A stretch of DNA of 64,000 nt from Mannheimia glucosida (GTDB lineage Bacteria > Pseudomonadota > Gammaproteobacteria > Enterobacterales > Pasteurellaceae): NCBI RefSeq assembly GCF_046267875.1, contig NZ_CP176502.1, positions 434,001 through 498,000 of the forward strand, written 5' to 3'. How positions within the stretch are numbered: position 1 is the stretch's first letter; each line of letters starts with the position of its first letter. The notes beneath the pieces were generated by a model. That model did no database searches. It saw only the letters and a program-made list of their open reading frames with translations, and was not told where the DNA came from. This document shows, piece after piece, positions 45,326 through 55,029 of this stretch. A program made the position numbers and the translations under genes.

Positions 45326-46978
45326 TTAGCAATCTTGTTTGCCGTATTCTTCTTGGCGAAGCAGCGAACGCACACTTTCGTCAAACTGAGCCAGCACTTG
45401 CTCTGCGTTTTCAGCGTCTGTGCCACGAGCATCTAAATAGAATTTAATTTTCGGTTCAGTACCTGAAGGGCGAGCAATCAAGCGGCTGCCATTTTCCAAC
45501 ACAAACACTAAAATATCATTTTTGCGTGTGGTTTTGGTATGGTCGATAAACTCAGCCACTTTAAAGCCACCAATTTCGCTTGGCGGATTGTTGCGTAACG
45601 CCGTCATTAATTTGCCGATTTCGGCTAAATCGCAAACTCTTATCGAAATTTGACCGCTTACATAAGCCCCAAATTCTTGCACAAATTCGGCGGTGTAATC
45701 CGCAAGGGTTTTGCCTTCTTGTTTGAGGCTGCACACTAAGTCTAAGAACATAATGGCAGCGGAAATGCCGTCTTTATCACGCACTTTGTCCGGATCGACC
45801 AAGTAACCTAAGGCTTCTTCAAAGCCAAATAATAGGTTTTCGACTTTACCGATATATTTAAAGCCGGTTAAGGTTTCTTCCGAGCTTAAACCATATTTTT
45901 TCGCAATTTCAGCTAACGCCGGAGAGGATACTAACGAGCAAGCCAACACGCCTTGTTTACCTTGTGCGTGGAATTGTTTGGCTAAATACCAGCCTAAGAA
46001 GCAACCGATCACATTGCCGTGCAGTGGTTTCCAGTTGCCTTGTGCATCAGGCACAGCTACCGCTAAACGGTCAGCATCTGGGTCATTGGCGATAATAAAT
46101 TCGGCATTTTTCTCTTTCGCCAGTTTAATCGCTAAATCTAACGCCCCTTTCTCTTCCGGGTTCGGGAAATTAACCGTTGGGAACGAACCGTCCGGCTGAA
46201 TCTGCTCACTAACTAAATGCGCTTGCGGTAAGCCGGCTTTTTCTAACGTTTTGCTTAACACTTCATAGCCCACACCGTGCATTGCGGTATAAACATAGTT
46301 AATCTCGGCTTTTGGCTGTTTGGCTAGTGAGGCGGTTTTCTCAATATAAGCATTTACCACTTCATCGTCTAACACCGTGAAATCTTGGCTACGAGGTAAA
46401 TCACGAATATCGCCTGCTGCTACTTTATCAATCAGAGCAGCAATTTCTTTATCTGCCGGCGAAACAATTTGTCCACCACCGTTGGCTTTACCTAAATAAA
46501 CTTTATAGCCGTTATCTTCCGGTGGGTTGTGGCTTGCTGTTACCATCACACCGGCTGTGGTATCAAAATATTGAATCGCATAGGCAAGCACTGGTGTTGG
46601 CAATTTGCGAGGAAGCAGGTACGTTTTAATGCCTGCCGCTGCCATAATTTCAGCGGTGTCACGGGCAAACACATCGGAATTTTTACGACCGTCATAACCA
46701 ATCACAATTGACGGTTCTTTATCATAACCTTTAATAAACTCAGCTAAACCACCGGCAGCTTGTGCCACTAAAACACGGTTCATTCCCATTGAGCCGGCTT
46801 GTAAGCGACCACGTAAACCCGCCGTACCAAACTGCAGACGTCCGTCAAAACGAGCGGTTAATTCTGCTTTTGCTTTCTCATCCGATTCTGCCGCTTGAAT
46901 TAACTGCTCTAATTCCGCACGGGTTTCCGCATCGGGGTCTTGGGCAAGCCAGTTTTGGGCAACGTCAAAAATAGTCAT
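45326..46978 (-). CDS. phosphoglucomutase/phosphomannomutase family protein
   Basis: The 550-residue alpha-D-phosphohexomutase has FGTAGLRGRLQAGSMGMN near the N-terminus, the active phosphoserine loop VMVTASHNPPEDNGYKVYL, the metal loop ANDPDADRLAVAV, the sugar-binding GFEEALGYLVDP and the phosphate-binding RPSGTEPKIKFYL. The layout matches the H. influenzae HI0740-type mutase. It interconverts sugar-1- and sugar-6-phosphates and could feed UDP-glucose/UDP-galactose, precursors of the UDP-galactofuranose used by the neighbouring capsule locus. Confidence 0.9.
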   Translation of the reverse strand: MTIFDVAQNWLAQDPDAETRAELEQLIQAAESDEKAKAELTARFDGRLQFGTAGLRGRLQAGSMGMNRVLVAQAAGGLAEFIKGYDKEPSIVIGYDGRKNSDVFARDTAEIMAAAGIKTYLLPRKLPTPVLAYAIQYFDTTAGVMVTASHNPPEDNGYKVYLGKANGGGQIVSPADKEIAALIDKVAAGDIRDLPRSQDFTVLDDEVVNAYIEKTASLAKQPKAEINYVYTAMHGVGYEVLSKTLEKAGLPQAHLVSEQIQPDGSFPTVNFPNPEEKGALDLAIKLAKEKNAEFIIANDPDADRLAVAVPDAQGNWKPLHGNVIGCFLGWYLAKQFHAQGKQGVLACSLVSSPALAEIAKKYGLSSEETLTGFKYIGKVENLLFGFEEALGYLVDPDKVRDKDGISAAIMFLDLVCSLKQEGKTLADYTAEFVQEFGAYVSGQISIRVCDLAEIGKLMTALRNNPPSEIGGFKVAEFIDHTKTTRKNDILVFVLENGSRLIARPSGTEPKIKFYLDARGTDAENAEQVLAQFDESVRSLLRQEEYGKQDC

Positions 46979-47126
46979 TTTTTTACTCCTATGTAATTTA
47001 ATTATCCTGTTTAGATTAGACTAAAGTGCCTTGATTTAAAAGGCTCTCTTTGCTTTTTTGTGATCTAGTTATCAAATAAAAAACAAGCAAACGGTTGCTA
47101 TTTCTATTTTAGATGATAAAAAAGAA

Positions 47127-47183
47127 CAAGCGGTCATATTTCACAAGTTTTTCGCAAAAAACTCTCAAAATATAACCGCTTGT
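47127..47183 (-). terminator. left capsule-boundary inverted uptake-signal pair, terminator
   Basis: ACAAGCGGTCATATT (from 47127) faces AATATAACCGCTTGT (ending 47183). It lies 15 bp beyond kpsS and should end the capsule synthesis operon. Its right part, 47154-47183, is identical over 30 bases to 60914-60943 at the other end of the capsule locus. Confidence 0.7.
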
Positions 47184-47197
47184 ATAACCTTGTATCG

Positions 47198-48415
47198 TTA
47201 TGATTTATTGTAAGGATATCGAAGAATCACTTTATTATAAAAATTACCGTTAATGTGTGTTTTATGTAAATGATATTGCCTATATCCTTTAAAAACCTCA
47301 GTATTTGGTGGTTGTGGATTGATCCAAAAAGCAGCTAAGTCTTGTTGATCTGTTAAGCCATCAAAATCATAGTTAGCTCTACCTAAGGTTTTCACCGGCA
47401 TATTGTGTAACAATGCGGAAAGGCCACTTGTTGAATTCAATGTCACCATACCTTTTCCATGTCGTAAAAATACCGGTAAAGGAACATCGTGAATATAAAA
47501 AACTCTGCCGTTTAATTGAGGATATTTTTCCAAGAATTCATAAATCACTATTTTATAATCTATAAACCCTCTATCCATTGGGTGATGTTTAATAATTAAA
47601 TTCAAATGTGTTGGTGCGAACTTAGCAAAGGAATTTAATACTTCTCTTAAAAAAACCTCAACGCTTTTTTGGTCACAATGTACTCTCACTTGAGTATCAT
47701 CATAAACCTGTAATGGCACGATGAAAAATTCACCGAACTCGCCTTGCTCAACCCGCTTTGCAAAACCACTATCATGTACCCAGTAACGAAGTCTCTTAAT
47801 AGCCGATCTTGTCCACAAATTAACGTAATATCCTATATTGATAAAACGGTGATGTTGATATTTAGAGTAAATTTTTCGCTTTTTATAGGCATTCCAATAA
47901 TAGAATATTGCTTTGCTTGCCATCTTTTTAAAACCTTTAGACACTTTTTCAGGCTCATTTAACTTAGGTAATGTCGAATAAGGCAAAAAGAAAGATGAAT
48001 TTCTTTGTAGAGGAGAAAATGCGTTTACACCCCATTTTTCAAGTGTAATATATTCGGGGCGGAAATATCCTTCTTCAAACGCCCAGAAAATAATATCCAA
48101 TTTTTGGCAAACATTTTTAGCTACCTTATGGTAATAACGATTATCGCCAAAACATAATATATTATCTATTTGATGCTTTTTACAAAAATCAATTAAATAA
48201 TCTTCAAAACTATCTAAGTTTTCATAATAAGGAAATGTATTAGCTTTATTATTTGGATAAAAATACTCATCTCCACCATTAAAATTTAATTTGAATACCG
48301 TTTTTTTCTCACTTTCTAGCCAAAGTGCAAAATCAGTAAAAAAAGAACCTATTGGGCCTTGCAATAATAAAATACGCTGACTATTATTAATTAGCTCATC
48401 TAAATAATGTTCCAT
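47198..48415 (-). CDS. kpsS: capsule beta-Kdo transferase, KpsS family (HcsB/LipB/PhyB-type)
   Basis: KpsS adds the first beta-Kdo to lyso-phosphatidylglycerol, starting the poly-Kdo linker that anchors group 2-type capsules. The 405-residue protein has RILLLQGPIGSFFTDFALWLE at the N-terminus, FWAFEEGYFRPEYITLEKWGVNA, FFIVPLQVYDDTQVRVH, LIIKHHPMDRG, and GKGMVTLNSTSGLSALLHNMPVKTLG near the C-terminus, as in the KpsS/HcsB group. It is the last gene of the leftward capsule operon and follows kpsC by 18 bp, the usual pairing. Confidence 0.92.
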   Translation of the reverse strand: MEHYLDELINNSQRILLLQGPIGSFFTDFALWLESEKKTVFKLNFNGGDEYFYPNNKANTFPYYENLDSFEDYLIDFCKKHQIDNILCFGDNRYYHKVAKNVCQKLDIIFWAFEEGYFRPEYITLEKWGVNAFSPLQRNSSFFLPYSTLPKLNEPEKVSKGFKKMASKAIFYYWNAYKKRKIYSKYQHHRFINIGYYVNLWTRSAIKRLRYWVHDSGFAKRVEQGEFGEFFIVPLQVYDDTQVRVHCDQKSVEVFLREVLNSFAKFAPTHLNLIIKHHPMDRGFIDYKIVIYEFLEKYPQLNGRVFYIHDVPLPVFLRHGKGMVTLNSTSGLSALLHNMPVKTLGRANYDFDGLTDQQDLAAFWINPQPPNTEVFKGYRQYHLHKTHINGNFYNKVILRYPYNKS

Positions 48416-48433
48416 TCCAAATTCCTTGCACGG

Positions 48434-50524
48434 CTATTTAGTATTAGATGTATATTTAAACGCTCGATAAAGATGTTGTAGCTTCCCATACTGTTTACTT
48501 ACCCAAGAACGTTTAATTTCTTGATTCACTAGATTATTTTTTTGTTTTTCCAATAAATTTATTGCTTGATTGGCATCAATAAATCTTCCTTGTATCGGAT
48601 CAACATACAGAGGATAATATATTAATGTTGCTGCAATTAACTGTGGTAATGTTAAAGATTTACCCCTGCGTTCCAACTTCAATAAATCTTCCGTCAATCC
48701 CCAACCTGCATAGAACGGTAACCCATAACAATATACTTTTTTACCTCTTAATAGTGCCTCAAAACCGGCTAAAGAAGTCATTGTATGTACTTCATCAACT
48801 TTAAGAATACAATCTAAAATATTGGCGTTATCTATAATTTGATCAGCAAACTGAAGTGTTTCCTTCGTTACAATTTGGCCAACCCGATTACCACTTACGA
48901 CATCAGGATGAGGCTTATAAATAATATACGCATCCGGATTCAATTCCCTGACTTTTCTCAGTAAATCCGCATTTTTCTTAATTTGTGGAGAGCCTGATTT
49001 GATCGAAGCGTCATCTTCTACCTGCCCCGGTACAAGAATTATTTTTTTACCTTGAGCATTAAATTTTACATCGCCACCGCCCACATTATATTTTCCAATA
49101 TGGCTAACCACTAATTTCTGCCTTAATGTTTCAGCATAAGACAAATCAGTTTCAGAAAAATGCTCTGCACTCAATAAAATTTGTTCTAATCGTGAAGTGT
49201 TCTCTGCATTAAAATAAATGCCTAAATCATCGACTACTAAAGAAAGCGGTGCAACTAAATTAGCGCCTAGTCCGACAGAGCGAATGAATCCATCTTCCAT
49301 TCTTAACAATGGAATATTATTCTGCTGTGCAAATTGCAAGACATCCGCTTTACCATTGCTCCAAACTAAAATTTTTGCATTATCTGCAAGCGGTCGTTTT
49401 TTTAAAGAATTTAGCGAACGAACAAAATGTAATCGACATTGTGGCAAATTAAAAAACGGCTTAATTACCGCCTGTTTCCATAGCGACATACCAATACAGT
49501 ATAGATTCCCACTTAAGCGCTGATTTAATCTTTTGGCTTTATATAGATAATCGATGACATCAAAAATAGAGCCTTTCTCACCGGTATTCGGATTAATATA
49601 ACGGCTGTAATCAAAATACGCCGCATAAAAAAGTTGCAGTAATGAACGATCTTTCCGTCTATTTTGTTGAACTAATAGTTGAACAGCTTCGTTACGATCA
49701 TCTGTTACCCCCCAACCGGCAAACCAAGGCACACCAAAGGTAATCACTTTTTTGCCTAAGAGTAACGCTTCAAACCCCATTTGCGAAGTTACGCAATAGA
49801 CTTTCTCACACCATTTAATCAAACTTGCAGGATTCACATCTTCGGTGATAATACGGACTCTCTCAGCATATTGTGACAAATCGGTCAAGTAGCCTTTTTT
49901 CTTGCCACTTAATACATCAGGGTGGGTTTTTACCCAAATTTGAGCCCCTGGATTTTCACGGATTGCCGCTTCCAACATTTTATTGAAATCAACTTCACTT
50001 GCCTGACCATATTTCACCGCCATATCTCCAAAGGTTTGGTCAATAACTAACACAATTTTTTCTTTGGCAGAGGGGATTTCACTAAAATCTAATGCGTGAT
50101 TATATTTAGAAAGCTGATAAGTTAAGATTTGGTACAAAGCTTTCTCTGCAAGCTTAATTTGCTCTTGATCCTGCAAAGGTTGTTCAAGCAGGAATTTTTC
50201 TAAACGGGAAGGACGAGTAGTATCGTAATAAATCCCAATATCGTCATACACTAAAGAAAAAGGCGGATAGCCTTTTACACCTAATCCTAATGAGCGTAAA
50301 AAGCCGTCCTCTAATGCGACATAGGGAATGTGGTGTTTTTTTGCATAATCCCTTGCTTTTACCGTTGAAGGGCGAAGCCCCCAGCCGATGATTTGATCTA
50401 CTTTAGTTTTAGAAATAAACTTAACAGTAAAATAAGATTTTTGGATTAGAATGCTTTCAGGTAAAAAACTCTGCAAAAAAGGGATTTTAAAAATCCCTTG
50501 AGAAAAGATAAAAGAATGATACAT
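48434..50524 (-). CDS. kpsC: capsule beta-Kdo transferase, KpsC family (HcsA/LipA/PhyA-type)
   Basis: KpsC extends the linker with alternating beta-2,4 and beta-2,7 Kdo residues using two transferase domains. Both are visible in this roughly 696-residue protein. The first has IPYVALEDGFLRSLGLGVKG, SLVYDDIGIYYD, WVKTHPDVLSGKK and FEALLLGKKVITFGVPWFAGWG. The second repeats these as LLRMEDGFIRSVGLGAN, SLVVDDLGIYFN, IYKPHPDVVSGNR and FEALLRGKKVYCYGLPFYAGWG. I prefer the ATG at 50524; extending to 50530 would use TTG. An uptake signal lies inside near 49390, the last before a long stretch without any. Confidence 0.93.
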   Translation of the reverse strand: MYHSFIFSQGIFKIPFLQSFLPESILIQKSYFTVKFISKTKVDQIIGWGLRPSTVKARDYAKKHHIPYVALEDGFLRSLGLGVKGYPPFSLVYDDIGIYYDTTRPSRLEKFLLEQPLQDQEQIKLAEKALYQILTYQLSKYNHALDFSEIPSAKEKIVLVIDQTFGDMAVKYGQASEVDFNKMLEAAIRENPGAQIWVKTHPDVLSGKKKGYLTDLSQYAERVRIITEDVNPASLIKWCEKVYCVTSQMGFEALLLGKKVITFGVPWFAGWGVTDDRNEAVQLLVQQNRRKDRSLLQLFYAAYFDYSRYINPNTGEKGSIFDVIDYLYKAKRLNQRLSGNLYCIGMSLWKQAVIKPFFNLPQCRLHFVRSLNSLKKRPLADNAKILVWSNGKADVLQFAQQNNIPLLRMEDGFIRSVGLGANLVAPLSLVVDDLGIYFNAENTSRLEQILLSAEHFSETDLSYAETLRQKLVVSHIGKYNVGGGDVKFNAQGKKIILVPGQVEDDASIKSGSPQIKKNADLLRKVRELNPDAYIIYKPHPDVVSGNRVGQIVTKETLQFADQIIDNANILDCILKVDEVHTMTSLAGFEALLRGKKVYCYGLPFYAGWGLTEDLLKLERRGKSLTLPQLIAATLIYYPLYVDPIQGRFIDANQAINLLEKQKNNLVNQEIKRSWVSKQYGKLQHLYRAFKYTSNTK

Positions 50525-50549
50525 TTTCAATGTAAATAATTCAGGTAAT

Positions 50550-51701
50550 TTAAATATCCATATTCACATAGAACGGTTCAAAAGCTTTATTTTCTTTAAT
50601 AGAATCTTTAATTTTGTCTGCTGTTTCTAAAGCTTCTTTAATTGTTACATCCATATCCAAATAACGATAAGTGCCCAAGCGTCCAACAAATGTTACTTGG
50701 GTTTCGTCATTTGCTTTTTCTACATATTGACTTAATAAAGCTTTGTCTTTCACTAAACGAATAGGGTAATAAGGAATGTCTTTTTCTTCACAGAAACGAC
50801 TATACTCTTTATAACAAATAGTCTTTTTGTGTTGTTCCCAAGGAGCAAAATGCTTATGCTCAGAAATTCGAGTATATGGAACTTCTTCATCTCCATAATT
50901 GATTACTGCATTACCCTGATAATCTCCTTCTGTTCTGAATACCTCAAAGTCTAATGTTCTATAACCTAAACGACCAAGCTCAAAATCAAAATAAGCATCA
51001 AGTGGTCCAGACCAAAAAATATGATCAAATTCAGTTTTCATTTTTGAGTTGAAAGGAGTATTAAGACGAATTTGAATATTTTCATGTTTTAAAATGTTTT
51101 CTACGATTGCTGTATATCCATCTTTTGGCATACCTTGGAATTTATGAGCAAAATAATTATCATCATAGTTAAAACGAACAGGTAAACGTTTTAGAATACT
51201 TGCTGGTAATTCCTTTGGTTCTACACCCCACTGTTTTTTGGTATATCCATAGAAAAAAGCCTTATACAGATCTTTACCAACAAAACGCATCGCTTGCTCT
51301 TCAAAGGTTTGAGGATCTTCAATAGATAAATCAGCTTGGCTCTCAATTAAGGATTTCGCCTCTATTGGAGAACAAGTTTTACCAAAAAATTGATTAATTG
51401 TGTGCAAATTAATTGGAAGGGAATAAACAGCTCCTTGGCTAATCGTTTTTACTCGATTAACAAATGGCATCCACTCACCAAACTTATTAACGTAATTCCA
51501 AACTCGCTCATTATCAGTATGGAAAATGTGAGGACCATAAATATGCACCATTACATTTGTTTCAGAATCACGTTCAGAATAGCAATTTCCAGCTATATGA
51601 TCTCGTTGATCAATGACAGTAACTTGGTAACCTTGCTCTGCTAGTTCTCTCGCAATGACTGCATTTGAAAAACCAGCTCCAACTAATAAAAATGTTTTCA
51701 T
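50550..51701 (-). CDS. glf: UDP-galactopyranose mutase
   Basis: Glf converts UDP-galactopyranose to UDP-galactofuranose with a reduced flavin. The 383-residue protein has the FAD-binding VGAGFSNAVIARELAEQGYQVTVID, the substrate loop IYGPHIFHTDNERVWNYVN, KQWGVEPKELPASILKRLPVR with the conserved Trp and Arg, and the C-terminal FVGRLGTYRYLDMDVTI FAD contact. It points to galactofuranose in the capsule, consistent with the two GlfT2-like transferases in the same operon. Confidence 0.97.
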   Translation of the reverse strand: MKTFLLVGAGFSNAVIARELAEQGYQVTVIDQRDHIAGNCYSERDSETNVMVHIYGPHIFHTDNERVWNYVNKFGEWMPFVNRVKTISQGAVYSLPINLHTINQFFGKTCSPIEAKSLIESQADLSIEDPQTFEEQAMRFVGKDLYKAFFYGYTKKQWGVEPKELPASILKRLPVRFNYDDNYFAHKFQGMPKDGYTAIVENILKHENIQIRLNTPFNSKMKTEFDHIFWSGPLDAYFDFELGRLGYRTLDFEVFRTEGDYQGNAVINYGDEEVPYTRISEHKHFAPWEQHKKTICYKEYSRFCEEKDIPYYPIRLVKDKALLSQYVEKANDETQVTFVGRLGTYRYLDMDVTIKEALETADKIKDSIKENKAFEPFYVNMDI

Positions 51702-51750
51702 CAGAACCTTACCTCTAAAATAATTAACTCTTTGATATGAAAAAATAGAA

Positions 51751-52680
51751 TTACAATAGAATCCTATTCAAAAATTTTAAATCATTTTTCATTATACCTA
51801 ATATCCCAAAGGAAGAAGATATTAAGTAATTGTAACATCCTCTAAAATCCAAATTTCTATGAATTAGATAAAAAAACATATAATTTATGGATTCTATAAA
51901 AATTTTTCTTATTCTTTTAAAACCTTTAAGATTTGTTCTATACATATAGAATTTATTTCTAATAGAAAAGAAATTCTTAATTTTATTATCTATATGATAA
52001 AACACGTTATTACCAACTTTATATCTTTCATTTAAAGATGTTGGATGACATACATAATTTTCTGTTATTACTCCTAATTTAAACCCATACTTAATAATTC
52101 TTTTCTTATATTCAACTTCATCACCTCGAATAAAAAATATAGGGTTGGGATAACCAATAGTCTTGATTACGTTACAATCAAATAATGAACCATTAAATAA
52201 TTTCAAGTCATCTCTAATGAGTTTATGTTTTTTGATCTCATTTAAATCACTATATTTTATTCCTTCTATATTATAAAGAAATGCTGTTTTACTCCGGTTT
52301 TTAATGTCAACAACAATAGGAGCAATAACATCTAAATCATACTCAATTTTCTTATTCAGTAATATTTTTATAAAATCATCACTTTCTAATACTGCATCAT
52401 CATCTAAAGTAATTACGAAATCACTGGAGATATTTATTGCCTCTTGTAACCCTATATTAAAACCACCTGCTCCACCAATATTTTCTTTGGCTACATGTAA
52501 AGTAATTTTTAGAATTGTAATATAGTTATTAATAATTGCTACTGTTTGATCGGTACTCGCAGTATCAACTATTATAACATTATTAGCTTTAACACTTTGC
52601 GATAATATACGTTCCAGTAATCTACCGATAACACTCTCAGAATTATGGGTTACTATAACAATAGATATATTTTTTCCCAT
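51751..52680 (-). CDS. family 2 glycosyltransferase, probable galactofuranosyltransferase
   Basis: The 309-residue GT-A enzyme opens with ISIVIVTHNSESVIGRLLERIL and shows ENIGGAGGFNIGL (66-78), the metal-binding DDD at 93-95, and IRGDEVEYKKR (184-193) followed by a His at about 212. The NxGGAGGF block and the acidic RGDxxEY motif are shared with galactofuranosyltransferases of the GlfT2 type. The sequence is AT-rich with few common codons. It lies between glf (49 bp) and the first of the three SGNH-like genes (6 bp). Its exact linkage cannot be read. Confidence 0.82.
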   Translation of the reverse strand: MGKNISIVIVTHNSESVIGRLLERILSQSVKANNVIIVDTASTDQTVAIINNYITILKITLHVAKENIGGAGGFNIGLQEAINISSDFVITLDDDAVLESDDFIKILLNKKIEYDLDVIAPIVVDIKNRSKTAFLYNIEGIKYSDLNEIKKHKLIRDDLKLFNGSLFDCNVIKTIGYPNPIFFIRGDEVEYKKRIIKYGFKLGVITENYVCHPTSLNERYKVGNNVFYHIDNKIKNFFSIRNKFYMYRTNLKGFKRIRKIFIESINYMFFYLIHRNLDFRGCYNYLISSSFGILGIMKNDLKFLNRILL

Positions 52681-52686
52681 TTTTTA

Positions 52687-53409
52687 TTATCTACAAGTCC
52701 TTGGGCGAGGTTTGCCTGTTTTTAAAATAACATCAGGAGCATATCCTAAATGCTCATATAATTCTCGATGTTTAGGTATTCTCATCTTTAGCATTCCCTC
52801 TATATTATTAATATGATTATATACAATCTCTTGAGATTTAATATAATCAAGATGATGATCATCATTTTTTCTAACAAAGCGAGGAGCACTAATTGGGTTA
52901 TTATTTGAATCTATTAATGCATATAAGCAATTAATGGTTGGAATAATCTCTGAAATTCTATTTGCAAAATCTAACATCAAATTTCCTCTTACTTTGTATG
53001 GTAAAGGAGGATAATCCCAGTAACCATCTTTAAGACCTGTTGGGGGGGCTGTGAAAACAGCAAAAATATTATAAAATCCCATATTATTCAAGAATTTCTT
53101 CAGTTCTAATAGTCCTTCACACATTTCATTTAAAAAAAGAGGAATATCATAATAATGTTGATGATACATTTTATAAGGTAAATTAAAATCAATATCTACA
53201 TTACCAAAATGAAGAAATATATTTGTGTCTTTAGAAAGACTTTTAAGATAAGGAATATAAGGCTCCATATCTTTATTAGATTTTTTCAAATTTCTTAATC
53301 CTCTTGCACTCCAACCAGATGCCCAAAATGGGTAATATTGAGGATTATTCCCAAATATATAATCAAACACTTCGGAGGAAGATGAACCAAAAACAATAAT
53401 ATTACGCAT
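52687..53409 (-). CDS. capsule-locus SGNH-like protein, paralogue 1 of 3
   Basis: The 240-residue protein has the layout of SGNH/GDSL hydrolases or acetyltransferases: block I IIVFGSSSSEVFDYIFG (candidate nucleophile Ser10), block II FWASGWSARGL, block III LHFGNVDIDF, and a C-terminal NDDHHLDYIKSQ that fits block V. The block III Asn expected at the third position of GxND is Val here. No signal peptide or membrane segment is seen, so it should act in the cytoplasm on capsule precursors. It ends RPRTCR, the tail shared by all three paralogues. Function unknown; capsule O-acetylation or deacylation is a guess. Confidence 0.7.
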   Translation of the reverse strand: MRNIIVFGSSSSEVFDYIFGNNPQYYPFWASGWSARGLRNLKKSNKDMEPYIPYLKSLSKDTNIFLHFGNVDIDFNLPYKMYHQHYYDIPLFLNEMCEGLLELKKFLNNMGFYNIFAVFTAPPTGLKDGYWDYPPLPYKVRGNLMLDFANRISEIIPTINCLYALIDSNNNPISAPRFVRKNDDHHLDYIKSQEIVYNHINNIEGMLKMRIPKHRELYEHLGYAPDVILKTGKPRPRTCR

Positions 53410-53439
53410 AATTAATCTAAATGATACCTTTTAATAACA

Positions 53440-54165
53440 TTATCTACAAGTCCGTATTCTAGGAGAATTATCCCTTAAAATAGATTTAATATGCTTAGGC
53501 ACATGTACATACAATTCAGTATGTTTAGGACTCCTTTGTTCTAAAATCCCATCAATTTCTAATAAATTAGAATAAATTACATCTTGTGCTTTTACATAAT
53601 CAATATGGTGATCATTCTTATTTCTAAAAAATGAATAAGCACAAACAGGATTATCTACCGATTCAATTAAAGAATAAAAACAATCAATCATAGGAATAGA
53701 CTGAGATAAAATTTTTACAAAATTTAAGTATAAATTTCCTCTTGTTTTATGAGGTAGAGAAGGATATGCCCAATATACATCAGGTAATCTTATAGGAGCT
53801 ATAGGAAGAGCCGCATATATATTTGAAAAACCTAATTTATTCAGGTAATCTCTCAATGCTAAAATACCTTCACACATTTCCTCTATAAATTTAGGAAAGT
53901 TATAAAATCTTTGATTATGGATTTTATAAGGTAGATTAAAATCTAAATCTACATCTCCAAAGCACAGGATTATATTTGCATCTTTTGATATTTTTGATAA
54001 GTAAGGAATATAAGGCTTCATTATATTATTAGACTCTTTTACTTCTCTCAATCCTCTTGCACTCCAGCCAGATGCCCAGAACGGATAATAACTAGGATTG
54101 TCACCAAAAATATAATCGAATACCTCAGCTGATGATGTTCCAAAAACTACTAATTCTTTATACAT
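53440..54165 (-). CDS. capsule-locus SGNH-like protein, paralogue 2 of 3
   Basis: This 241-residue protein aligns along its whole length with its two neighbours. It contains LVVFGTSSAEVFDYIFG (candidate Ser11), YYPFWASGWSARGLRE, LCFGDVDLDFNLPYK, RNKNDHHIDYVKAQD, SPKHTELYVHVP and the terminal RIRTCR. Paralogues 1 and 2 are the closest pair. The gap to paralogue 1 is 30 bp; the ribosome site is weak, so translation may be coupled. It could be a sugar-modifying esterase or acyltransferase, but this is inferred only from the fold motifs and the capsule setting. Confidence 0.7.
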   Translation of the reverse strand: MYKELVVFGTSSAEVFDYIFGDNPSYYPFWASGWSARGLREVKESNNIMKPYIPYLSKISKDANIILCFGDVDLDFNLPYKIHNQRFYNFPKFIEEMCEGILALRDYLNKLGFSNIYAALPIAPIRLPDVYWAYPSLPHKTRGNLYLNFVKILSQSIPMIDCFYSLIESVDNPVCAYSFFRNKNDHHIDYVKAQDVIYSNLLEIDGILEQRSPKHTELYVHVPKHIKSILRDNSPRIRTCR

Positions 54166-54182
54166 AAATAATCCAACTTAAT

Positions 54183-54923
54183 TTATCTACAGGTATTTTC
54201 CCTTGGTTTCTGCTCTTTTCTTACAGTATCAATCCCGACATTTTTATGAATATAATGTACTGTATGTTTAGGATTTCTTTGTGACAGCATACCTTCTAAT
54301 TCAGATAAGGCAGAATAAATAAGGTCTTGAGCCTCAATAAAATCAATATGGTGGCTAACTCTAGCTCTAGTATAATCAGGCGAACAAACAGGATTTTTAT
54401 ATGATACTATCAGTTTATCTAAGCAATTAATACTAGTTGTCAATTTGCTTACTTCACTCGCAAAATCTAACAACATCTGCCCTCTTATTTTTAGTGGGAA
54501 AGGCTTAAACTTAAAACAATTTTCCCAATGGCTATTAGATAACCAAATAGGAGGAGAAGTAAATATAGGATATATATTTTTAAAACCATAATTATCTTGT
54601 AAAAATGATTTAAAAATAATTATGCCATTAATCATTTCTTTTAAAAAAAGAGGGAGATTATAAAATCCAGTATCTCTTGCTAGTATCGGCAAGCCAAATT
54701 CTATATCTGTCATACCAAAATGAAGTAGTATAATAGTATCTTTAGGTAACCCTTCTAGAGTAGAAGCATAAGGCTTAATATCTATATCAGAATGTTTAAT
54801 TTGGTTTAAGCTTCTCGCACTCCAACCCGATGCCCAAAATGGGTAATAGTTTTTATTCTTTCCAAAAATATAATCAAATATTTCTGCGGAAGAGTCTCCA
54901 AAAACAACTAGTGGTTTTTCCAT
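54183..54923 (-). CDS. capsule-locus SGNH-like protein, paralogue 3 of 3
   Basis: The 246-residue protein has the most orthodox block I of the three, VVFGDSSAEIFDYIFG (GDS with Ser11), then YYPFWASGWSARSLNQ, LLHFGMTDIEFGLP, RVSHHIDFIEAQD, NPKHTVHYIH and the terminal ENTCR. I start it at the ATG at 54923, which has AAGGAA upstream; a longer reading to 54965 has no ribosome site. It carries a short insertion relative to the others (around NSHWENCFKFK). It is the first of the three in the operon, 17 bp before paralogue 2. Confidence 0.7.
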   Translation of the reverse strand: MEKPLVVFGDSSAEIFDYIFGKNKNYYPFWASGWSARSLNQIKHSDIDIKPYASTLEGLPKDTIILLHFGMTDIEFGLPILARDTGFYNLPLFLKEMINGIIIFKSFLQDNYGFKNIYPIFTSPPIWLSNSHWENCFKFKPFPLKIRGQMLLDFASEVSKLTTSINCLDKLIVSYKNPVCSPDYTRARVSHHIDFIEAQDLIYSALSELEGMLSQRNPKHTVHYIHKNVGIDTVRKEQKPRENTCR

Positions 54924-55029
54924 TAATATATTCCTTCTTACTAGCGTATAAATTTTTGAAATCATAGCATCTATAGTTTATTGCTATTAAATATACATCC
55001 TACTATAAATAATAGAATGTATATAGGCA

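Noticed and set aside
47059..47076. CRP-like sequence TGTGATCTAGTTATCA upstream of the phosphosugar mutase
   Set aside because: The second half-site is off by one base in spacing and poorly matched; too weak to list as a site.
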